DNA of 5,785 nucleotides from NCBI GenBank assembly GCA_017623955.1, contig JAGAOA010000256.1, positions 1 to 5,785 of the forward strand. The letters are read 5' to 3'. Both the position numbers and the translations under genes were made by a program. Shown piece after piece: positions 1 to 5,224 of this stretch (positions are counted from its first letter, which is position 1; every line of letters begins with the position of its first letter). This DNA is from Opitutales bacterium. GTDB lineage: Bacteria; Verrucomicrobiota; Verrucomicrobiae; Opitutales; CAG-312. Below the pieces are notes generated by a model. The model did no database searches, was not told the origin of the DNA, and saw only the letters and a program-made list of their open reading frames with translations.

Positions 1-827
1 AAGGTGTGCATTTGGTTGTAGATTCATCTTTCTTGGGTGGAGATTCTGCATTGATGATTCCCAAAACAGATGATGGCAGAGTATTGTTTGGTGTCCCATG
101 GCACAATAAAGTTATTTTAGGTACAACCGATACTCCCCTCGACGAAGAATCTTTGGAGCCGAGAGCTCTTGAAGAAGAGGTCGAATTCATCTTAAATCAA
201 GCGGGAAAATATTTAGTAAAGAAGCCTACCCGTAAAGATATATTATGCGTGTTTGCTGGTTTGCGTCCACTTGCTGCACCTTCAAAAGCAGGTTCAAATA
301 GTACAAAGGAAATATCTCGCTCGCACAAAATATATATTTCCGATAGCAATTTAGTTTCTATAACAGGAGGAAAATGGACAACCTATCGTGCAATGGCTGA
401 AGATGTTCTAAACAAAGCTTTGAAGCTGACAAATTTGAAATCGTATCCGTGTTGTACTGCCGATTTAAAGTTGCATGGTTATAAGAAAAACGTAGATAGG
501 TCGAACTGGAACTACGTTTACGGAAGTGATATAGAAAAAATTAAATCTATTGAAAACTCTGATCCAACAACAATTGAAAAAATACACAAAGATTATTCTT
601 TTACAAAATCACAAGTTGTTTTTGCTGCACGTTATGAATTTGCTCATACAGTAGAAGACGTGCTTGCTAGACGTGTACGATTATTGTTTTTAGATGCTCG
701 CGCAGCAAAAGAAAGTGCTTGTATTGTTGCTGAAATTTTAGCTAAAGAACTAAATAAAGATAAAGAATGGCAATCGCATCAGGTTGAAGAATTTAACAAA
801 TTGGCAGATGGATATATCTTATCTTAA
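1..827 (+). CDS. glpD: Glycerol-3-phosphate dehydrogenase (FAD, respiratory type), C-terminal part
   Basis: Partial gene: the reading frame is open to the left edge (first full codon at 3-5), and the GTG at 6 is an internal valine codon, not a start. About 274 residues remain of an enzyme that is usually 500-550 long, so the N-terminal FAD-binding Rossmann region is missing. Numbered from the codon at 6, visible signatures are the stretch ALMIPKTDDGRVLF (15-28), GTTDTP (39-44), GLRPLAAP (85-92) and GGKWTTYR (121-128), followed by the helical C-terminal DAO_C domain with FAHTVEDVLARR (212-223) and FLDARAA (228-234). From the family, R87, R105 and K123 probably match the arginines and lysine that hold the glycerol-3-phosphate phosphate in E. 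coli GlpD; this alignment is from memory. The enzyme oxidises sn-glycerol-3-phosphate to dihydroxyacetone phosphate and passes electrons to quinone at the inner membrane. Its stop overlaps the end of the convergent symporter gene. GlpA is the less likely alternative. Confidence 0.93.
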   Translation, partial: GVHLVVDSSFLGGDSALMIPKTDDGRVLFGVPWHNKVILGTTDTPLDEESLEPRALEEEVEFILNQAGKYLVKKPTRKDILCVFAGLRPLAAPSKAGSNSTKEISRSHKIYISDSNLVSITGGKWTTYRAMAEDVLNKALKLTNLKSYPCCTADLKLHGYKKNVDRSNWNYVYGSDIEKIKSIENSDPTTIEKIHKDYSFTKSQVVFAARYEFAHTVEDVLARRVRLLFLDARAAKESACIVAEILAKELNKDKEWQSHQVEEFNKLADGYILS

Positions 828-2153
828 TTTTTTAGATTTTTTATTTTGCTGAAATTTGAATTTGCGTTCGTCGGTGTAGGGCTTGCGAACGCCTTTTGTT
901 GTTTGTGCAATCCAAACAGCTGCACACGCATCGCCGTAGATATTCACACTTGTACGCATCATATCTAGAATGCGGTCGGTAATCCATATAATGCCAATAG
1001 CTTCAATGGGAATTCCTGCAACGCCCATAATCAATGCTATTGCAACTAGGCTAGCTGATGGAATTCCAGCTACGCCAACAGATGTAGTCAATGCTAGGGC
1101 TATTATCATAATTTGCATAGATATTGACATTGCAGGACATAATCCAGCTGATGCACATATTTGCGATATAAATACTACTGCGGTACATTCGTACAATGCA
1201 GTTCCGTTCATATTGACTGTTGCTCCAAGAGGAATAGTAAAACCAGCTATTTCTTTTTGGACCCCAGCTCCTTTTTGAACGCACTCCATTGTCACTGGTA
1301 GCGATGCCACACTTGATGACGTGGAAAAACCTGTTAGCAACACAGGTAGCATTGTTTTTATGTGCTTGATAGGAGAAATTCCAGAACTCCACATAATTAT
1401 CGACATTGTAACAAACGTATGTAATGCCAATGCTAGCGTTACTGTAATGAAGAATAAAATAATTGGTTCAATAGTTTGAGTTCCTGCACGGATAAACACG
1501 GGCATAGTTAATCCAAGTACACCAATCGGTAAAAACTTCATTATGAAATTTGTAATCTTTAAAAATAAAGCATTAGCACTTTCCCAAAAGTTTCGTTGCG
1601 TCTCAGCAAATTTAGGCGACAGAGTATTTATAAATAAACCGATAATAACGGCAAATATTATTAAACCTAATAGTTGAGTGTTATCGGTTGCCGCTGCAAA
1701 AATATTAGGTGGAAAAAATTTTAAAATAGTATCGTATACTCCTATATTTTGCGTTTGGAGTGTGGGAGTTTTTTCGATGCTACCCAGTATAGATTTTGCA
1801 GCATCAGTATCTATACATCCTGGGCAAATTATGTTTATAAGGATTAATGATAATCCGACAGCTAGAATTCCAGTTACAATGTAAAATGCTGTCGTTTTTG
1901 AACCGACTGATAATAATTTGTTGCTTCCACCTAGATTTATACAACCACATATAACACTAGTTGTTACTAGCGGTACGATAATCATCGATAACATACGCAT
2001 AAAAAGTTTACCAATGAAATCTGCAAAATTGCATATTGTATCGATTGCTGGGGTAGATGTTATTTCAAATGAGCGTATGATTGTTGCAAATACAATAGAT
2101 ATTATAAGTGCAATAACAATACGCCAGTGTAGTTTAGATAAATATTTCTTCAT
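819..2153 (-). CDS. Dicarboxylate/amino acid:cation symporter (DAACS/SLC1 family)
   Basis: 444 residues, a normal full length for the GltP/DctA/EAAT family of inner-membrane elevator transporters that import acidic amino acids or C4-dicarboxylates with Na+ or H+. Visible landmarks are a short positive N-terminus then TM1 (about 11-27), the TM3 motif Y91-x-x-T94, hairpin HP1 with SSS at 279-281 and SLPVT at 284-288, TM7 IPLGATVNMNGTALYE (307-322), HP2 with VAGIPSASLVA (361-371), and TM8 with D393, D397, R400, N404 and D408. R400 matches the arginine that binds the substrate's distal carboxylate (R397 of GltPh), so an acidic substrate is likely; glutamate, aspartate and dicarboxylates cannot be told apart. 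Oddities: the TM7 motif reads NMNGT where the reference has NMDGT, and the GltPh R276 position is serine. The lysine/arginine-rich tail is cytoplasmic. The start at 2153 fits the family but has no clear Shine-Dalgarno sequence. The gene is convergent with glpD (9-bp overlap). Confidence 0.93.
   Translation of the reverse strand: MKKYLSKLHWRIVIALIISIVFATIIRSFEITSTPAIDTICNFADFIGKLFMRMLSMIIVPLVTTSVICGCINLGGSNKLLSVGSKTTAFYIVTGILAVGLSLILINIICPGCIDTDAAKSILGSIEKTPTLQTQNIGVYDTILKFFPPNIFAAATDNTQLLGLIIFAVIIGLFINTLSPKFAETQRNFWESANALFLKITNFIMKFLPIGVLGLTMPVFIRAGTQTIEPIILFFITVTLALALHTFVTMSIIMWSSGISPIKHIKTMLPVLLTGFSTSSSVASLPVTMECVQKGAGVQKEIAGFTIPLGATVNMNGTALYECTAVVFISQICASAGLCPAMSISMQIMIIALALTTSVGVAGIPSASLVAIALIMGVAGIPIEAIGIIWITDRILDMMRTSVNIYGDACAAVWIAQTTKGVRKPYTDERKFKFQQNKKSKKLR
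864..900 (+). terminator. Possible glpD terminator hairpin inside the convergent gene
   Basis: GCGTTCG (864-870) and CGAACGC (886-892) form a perfect 7-bp inverted repeat around a 15-nt loop, followed on the plus strand by CTTTTGTT. It lies 37 nt past the glpD stop, where a terminator would be expected, but within the last codons of the symporter gene on the other strand. The loop is long and the T tract is interrupted, so it may simply reflect coding sequence. The minus-strand side has no T tract. Confidence 0.3.
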
Positions 2154-2183
2154 TAGTATCAGTGTGCAATTTTTTATAGAAAA

Positions 2184-2210
2184 TGTAAATTGTTTTTAAC
2201 CTTATTTACA
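2184..2210. promoter_or_regulatory. Inverted repeat upstream of the symporter gene
   Basis: TGTAAAT (2184-2190) and ATTTACA (2204-2210) are perfect 7-bp arms with a 13-bp spacer, about 30-57 bp before the symporter start on the minus strand. It could be an operator or a leader-RNA hairpin. Arms of this composition arise easily in AT-rich DNA. I found no convincing paired -35/-10 boxes for this gene; a TATAAA at about 2173-2178 (minus strand) is the best lone -10 candidate. Otherwise 2211-2335 shows no gene. Confidence 0.25.
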
Positions 2211-2335
2211 AAAAAAGCAATTATCCATTTAAGGATATTACTTTTGCGTATTGAGTACATATAAATTTTTTATCCTTTATTACTATCCACGAAATTTTGA
2301 ATATCGTAAAATTTATAAAAAAATACTAAACCCAC

Positions 2336-2366
2336 AAAAAAAGCGACTCTCAAAAGAAAGTCGCTT
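2336..2366 (-). terminator. Intrinsic terminator of tRNA-Asn
   Basis: On the minus strand AAGCGACTTTC, loop TTTT, then GAGAGTCGCTT forms an 11-bp stem (2341-2366) with one G-T wobble. The stem runs straight into a T tract (2336-2340, seven T counting the stem end). It begins 8 nt past the CCA end of the tRNA, so it ends that transcript and separates it from the symporter gene downstream. On the plus strand no T tract follows. Confidence 0.9.
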
Positions 2367-2374
2367 AATTTCAG

Positions 2375-2449
<75 letters not shown>

Positions 2450-2469
2450 TCACTGATTTTGAAGTCTTA

Positions 2470-2498
2470 TTTATCCTTTATTCTTAAGTAAATGTCAA
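2470..2498 (-). promoter_or_regulatory. Sigma70-type promoter of tRNA-Asn
   Basis: On the minus strand a perfect TTGACA (2493-2498), a 17-bp spacer and GATAAA (2470-2475, four of six consensus bases) stand just upstream of the tRNA. Transcription would start about 2463, giving a leader of roughly 14 nt before the mature 5' end at 2449. A run of A and T lies directly upstream of the -35 box (2501-2528) and could act as an UP element. Confidence 0.7.
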
Positions 2499-2569
2499 TA
2501 ACTTTTTTCAAAAAAAATGTAATTTTTTTACGTGTTTTTTGTAAGTGTATCATTTAAAGGATTATTCTT

Positions 2570-3961
2570 CTATGATTTTGCGTATTCTTTAGGTAGTATT
2601 CCGCGTTTGACAAGTTTGTTTTGTAGTTCTTTTATGTCGACTTCTCTTGGCTTAATTGATTCTTTTGCTGCCATAGATGCCGCTAAGTCGACAGCTTCAC
2701 CCATACAAGCTACAATCGGTTGAACTCTATATGCACTCATTGCAATACTCGAACCACTAATATGTTTGCCAGCCATCATAAGATTATCTATATCTTTAAC
2801 AACTGTTGCTCCAAATGGGATTCCAAACGTTAGAGATTTGTGTGCTATTTCTTTTGGAAGTTTGCGACCCCATGTATCTATGCGATATTTACCCCAAGAA
2901 ATTACATCTTCTGGGAATTTTTCGTTCATAATATCCATCATTGTGATAACTTTGTCGCCTACAACTCGTCGGCACTCACGGACTCCAATTTTTGGTGCAA
3001 TATGTAAGGTGAAGCCTTCTTTCCAGAGGTCTTTAATGATTTGAGGAGCGAACTCATTTATAATTTTCTGTTGAGCTGCTGCTAAAGCGTTGTTGTCGCG
3101 GGTGTCGCAAGGACGTGCACCAACCCACATCAAATATTGATCGACGTTCTTTAGCGTTTCATCGTCTATATTTTTAGCAAAGCCGATACCAGAGTGCGCT
3201 ACCAATCTTTTTTTGAAGAAATCATTTTTGAGTAATTTTTCTATTTTGCAATTTTCAACTTTTTTGAAGCGTTGAACTACTGCCATCATTGTACAAGGTT
3301 GAACCTTGCCATCTGGTTTATCTATGGCGTATTCTTCATTAAATTTTGATTTTACGTCACGCCCAAACATTGTTTCAGCACCTGCAAGTTCAGATAATAT
3401 TCCATTTCCAGTGCAGTCTATAACAACTTTACCGCGAGCCAAACATAATTTATCTTCGCCATTTCTGTATTCAACGCCTGCAATACGTTTGCCTTTTTTT
3501 ATTACATTGCAAACGGGAGCTCCAGATATAAATGTTATGTTTTTTTCGGCTACAATCATTTCAGAGAGTACGAATGCCCATGTAGAAGGGAAAAACCAAA
3601 GTGCGTGGATTTTTCCACCTGATATATCGAATTGATCTTTTGCTTTCTTTTTTATCTCGCTAAAAATTCCAATGTTTTGAGGTCCTCCGCAAGGGAACGA
3701 TACAAACATATCAACTGGAGCTCCTCCTGGAAGAGCATCTTCTTCAAGCAATATAACTTTACTTCCGTTGCGAGCAGCAGAAATAGCGGCAGGCACACCA
3801 GCTGGACCTGCACCAACAACAATGACATCGGCATTTTTTATAGATGCATATTTTTCTTGCCAGCTACTTTTTTTATTAGTTTTTTTTGCGGCATCAACTG
3901 GTGATGTTGCTATTCCAGCTGCCAATATTGGAGTCGATTTTAAAAAATTACGTCTTAGCAT
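2570..3961 (-). CDS. Exported FAD-dependent oxidoreductase (FAD_oxidored/PF12831-like)
   Basis: 463 residues, apparently complete. The N-terminus LRRNFLKS (2-9) matches the twin-arginine pattern R-R-x-F-L-K, followed by a short weakly hydrophobic stretch and an A-type cleavage region near PVDAA (21-25). This predicts export of a folded, FAD-loaded protein to the periplasm. The Rossmann fold follows: DVIVVGAGPAGVPAA (45-59, GxGxxG at 50-55), then LLEE (71-74), whose acidic residue would bind the FAD ribose, and LPGG (77-80). Other family marks are VIDCTGNG (180-187), GVRECRRVVGD (326-336) and the C-terminal FAD-closing segment LMMAGKHISGSS (394-405) with YRVQPIVACMGEA (411-423). The substrate cannot be deduced. 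The start at 3961 is fixed by the Tat motif and an in-frame stop shortly upstream; only a purine-rich stretch serves as ribosome site. It is divergent from the barrel gene. A membrane-anchored or non-cleaved leader is possible. Confidence 0.88.
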   Translation of the reverse strand: MLRRNFLKSTPILAAGIATSPVDAAKKTNKKSSWQEKYASIKNADVIVVGAGPAGVPAAISAARNGSKVILLEEDALPGGAPVDMFVSFPCGGPQNIGIFSEIKKKAKDQFDISGGKIHALWFFPSTWAFVLSEMIVAEKNITFISGAPVCNVIKKGKRIAGVEYRNGEDKLCLARGKVVIDCTGNGILSELAGAETMFGRDVKSKFNEEYAIDKPDGKVQPCTMMAVVQRFKKVENCKIEKLLKNDFFKKRLVAHSGIGFAKNIDDETLKNVDQYLMWVGARPCDTRDNNALAAAQQKIINEFAPQIIKDLWKEGFTLHIAPKIGVRECRRVVGDKVITMMDIMNEKFPEDVISWGKYRIDTWGRKLPKEIAHKSLTFGIPFGATVVKDIDNLMMAGKHISGSSIAMSAYRVQPIVACMGEAVDLAASMAAKESIKPREVDIKELQNKLVKRGILPKEYAKS

Positions 3962-4008
3962 ATAGTTTTTCTTTCTTGTTTATATCTATTATCCATATAA
4001 TGATGAAC

Positions 4009-4037
4009 ATAATACTAGTTGATAAATAAAAAATCAA
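4009..4037 (-). promoter_or_regulatory. Promoter of the minus-strand FAD oxidoreductase gene
   Basis: On the minus strand TTGATT (4032-4037), a 17-bp spacer and TATTAT (4009-4014, five of six consensus bases) make a good sigma70-type promoter. Transcription would start near 4002, leaving a leader of about 41 nt. An inverted repeat overlaps its -35 box and spacer. The assignment rests on box similarity alone. Confidence 0.55.
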
Positions 4038-4038
4038 C
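4018..4038. promoter_or_regulatory. Dyad overlapping the oxidoreductase promoter (candidate operator)
   Basis: GTTGAT (4018-4023) and ATCAAC (4033-4038) are perfect 6-bp arms with a 9-bp spacer. They cover the -35 box and most of the spacer of the minus-strand promoter, which is a position where a bound protein would block RNA polymerase. Short arms in AT-rich DNA limit confidence. Confidence 0.35.
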
Positions 4039-4170
4039 GCTTTTAATAAAACAATAAATCGTTGAAATATTTACATAAAATTCAGTACTACTTATTTTTA
4101 TTAAACGCAAAAATTAATAAAATGTTTCAAATATCGTTGTTTTATTTTATAAAAAACTGGCTTTTTATTT

Positions 4171-4190
4171 TATAATGTAATTAAATTACA
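4171..4190 (+). promoter_or_regulatory. -10 box with overlapping 15-bp palindrome before the barrel gene
   Basis: A perfect TATAAT (4171-4176) is followed by TGTAATT-A-AATTACA (4176-4190), a perfect palindrome sharing the last T of the box. A start about seven bases after the box would put transcription initiation inside the palindrome and leave a leader of only about 14 nt, without a Shine-Dalgarno sequence, before ATG at 4197. No good -35 hexamer sits at 16-18 bp, so the promoter is weak or activator-dependent, or the upstream pair TTTACA (4070-4075) / TATTTT (4093-4098) is used instead. The one-base centre rules out a full RNA hairpin, so a dimeric DNA-binding protein is the likelier user. 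Confidence 0.45.
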
Positions 4191-4196
4191 AGTATT

Positions 4197-5087
4197 ATGA
4201 ATAAGATAAAAGAAATACTCATTTTTGTTGGATTAACTACTTTTGCATCTGTAAGTTTTGGGCAATCGTTGAGTAGTGGTTCGTTGTTCGATGAAATTTT
4301 GTTCAATTGGAGTAACTCAATATCAGTTGAGTCTATGTATGGATACAGGGCAAAAAGTGATATGTCGAAGGGCTTAGATGGCGATTTTTCATCACAAAGT
4401 GTTGGTGCTACCATAAAAATACAAGGAGTTAGCAAATCAAAGAAACACGCACTTACTAGTTATGTAAATTATTCTTATCTTGATGCTGATTTTGATAGTG
4501 TAAATAGTCCGTTTAGTGAAATAAATACATTGTCGGCGTCGACTTTGTACTTTTATAATTTTGACTCACGATGGTCTGCATTTGGGATGGGGCAAATTTC
4601 ATTTTCTGCCGAAGATACGTCTAATTGGGATGATGGTATGCAAGGATATTTTGGTGCAGGTGCAATGTATTCATTTTCTGAAAAGTTTCGCTTGGGTTTT
4701 GGAGCATGTGCTTATTCTCGCATTGATAGATCTTGGTTAGGTTTTCCAATTGTATTTATAGATTGGAAAATTACTGATAACCTTTCTTTGAGAACATTTT
4801 CTGGCATAGCTTTACTTTACGATGTTTGTGGAAATGAAAAATTAGTTTTAGATACATCTATCGAATACAAAAATAAATATTCTCGTTTAGACGAAGGAGC
4901 TTCTGTTCGTGATGAATATGGTGAATGGACTGTTGGTGTTACTTATAAACCAATTAAAAACTTTTATATTGGAGCTCATGTAGGTTTTGATTTTGGAAGA
5001 GAGTTAGATTTTAAAAAATCTACACAGCAAGATATTGAAATTGATGTAGCACCCGTATTTTATTTGAATGTTGGTTTTATTTTATAA
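4197..5087 (+). CDS. Secreted beta-barrel-like outer-membrane protein
   Basis: 296 residues. The N-terminus MNKIKEILIFVGLTTFASVS is a typical Sec signal peptide (two lysines, hydrophobic core, small residues), with cleavage probable around residue 22 (SFG|QS). The mature part has alternating polar/hydrophobic strands with many aromatic and glycine residues, for example TLYFYNF (116-122), GYFGAGAMYSF (150-160), FRLGFGACAYS (164-174), WTVGVTY (244-250) and FYIGAHVGFDFG (256-267). It ends in VAPVFYLNVGFIL, close to the usual C-terminal barrel strand, though the last residue is Leu rather than Phe. The FRLGFG...PIVFIDWKITDNLSLRT layout (164-200) recalls DUF6268-type barrels of PVC and Bacteroidota bacteria; this is from memory and untested. 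A role as a small porin or structural barrel is inference. The start is set by the signal peptide. It lies 137 bp before the second oxidoreductase, in the same direction, with no convincing terminator between. Confidence 0.78.
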   Translation: MNKIKEILIFVGLTTFASVSFGQSLSSGSLFDEILFNWSNSISVESMYGYRAKSDMSKGLDGDFSSQSVGATIKIQGVSKSKKHALTSYVNYSYLDADFDSVNSPFSEINTLSASTLYFYNFDSRWSAFGMGQISFSAEDTSNWDDGMQGYFGAGAMYSFSEKFRLGFGACAYSRIDRSWLGFPIVFIDWKITDNLSLRTFSGIALLYDVCGNEKLVLDTSIEYKNKYSRLDEGASVRDEYGEWTVGVTYKPIKNFYIGAHVGFDFGRELDFKKSTQQDIEIDVAPVFYLNVGFIL

Positions 5088-5129
5088 CATTTAAATGATT
5101 CTTAAAGCTTTTAAATAAAATTCAAGTTC

Positions 5130-5159
5130 TTGACTTTTGCACTGAAAATTGATTACTAT
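5130..5159 (+). promoter_or_regulatory. Candidate promoter of the plus-strand FAD oxidoreductase gene
   Basis: TTGACT (5130-5135, five of six consensus bases), an 18-bp spacer and TACTAT (5154-5159, four of six) precede the gene. Initiation near 5166 would give a leader of about 58 nt ending in the strong ribosome site. The gene could also be read through from the barrel gene, since 5088-5129 holds only short AT-rich repeats and no clear terminator. Confidence 0.45.
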
Positions 5160-5213
5160 TTTAGGAGTAGAAGTGTATTGATTTAGTGCTTTTGCTCTTC
5201 AAACAATAAAACT

Positions 5214-5218
5214 GGAGG
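5214..5218 (+). promoter_or_regulatory. Strong Shine-Dalgarno sequence GGAGG
   Basis: GGAGG lies 6 nt before ATG at 5225 and fixes that start. It is the only canonical ribosome site in the window; the other three visible starts have weak or no complementarity to 16S rRNA. Confidence 0.8.
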
Positions 5219-5224
5219 CTTAAA

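Noticed and set aside
6..8. GTG as the start of the glpD reading frame
   Set aside because: The residues around it are the internal GVHLVVD-type stretch of GlpD, and the frame stays open to position 1, so the gene begins outside the window.
970..1278. Plus-strand 102-codon open frame within the symporter gene
   Set aside because: It is antisense to a well-conserved transporter, has no family resemblance and its composition mirrors the codons of the real gene. The same applies to the plus-strand frames at 1678-1884, 1918-2199, 2532-2723, 2766-3044, 3306-3635, 3632-3904 and 3768-3965.
2499..2569. Terminator for the minus-strand flavoprotein gene
   Set aside because: A T8 run exists on the minus strand at about 2510-2517, but the only stem before it is a 4-bp GTAA/TTAC, too weak to call.
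4157..4176. Sigma54-like promoter beginning TGGC before the barrel gene
   Set aside because: TGGC resembles the -24 element, but the required GC at the -12 position is absent; only T and A occur there.
5163..5184. Small leader peptide behind AGGAG at 5163-5167
   Set aside because: The nearest start codon, GTG at 5173, is followed two codons later by a stop (TGA), and no other start fits.
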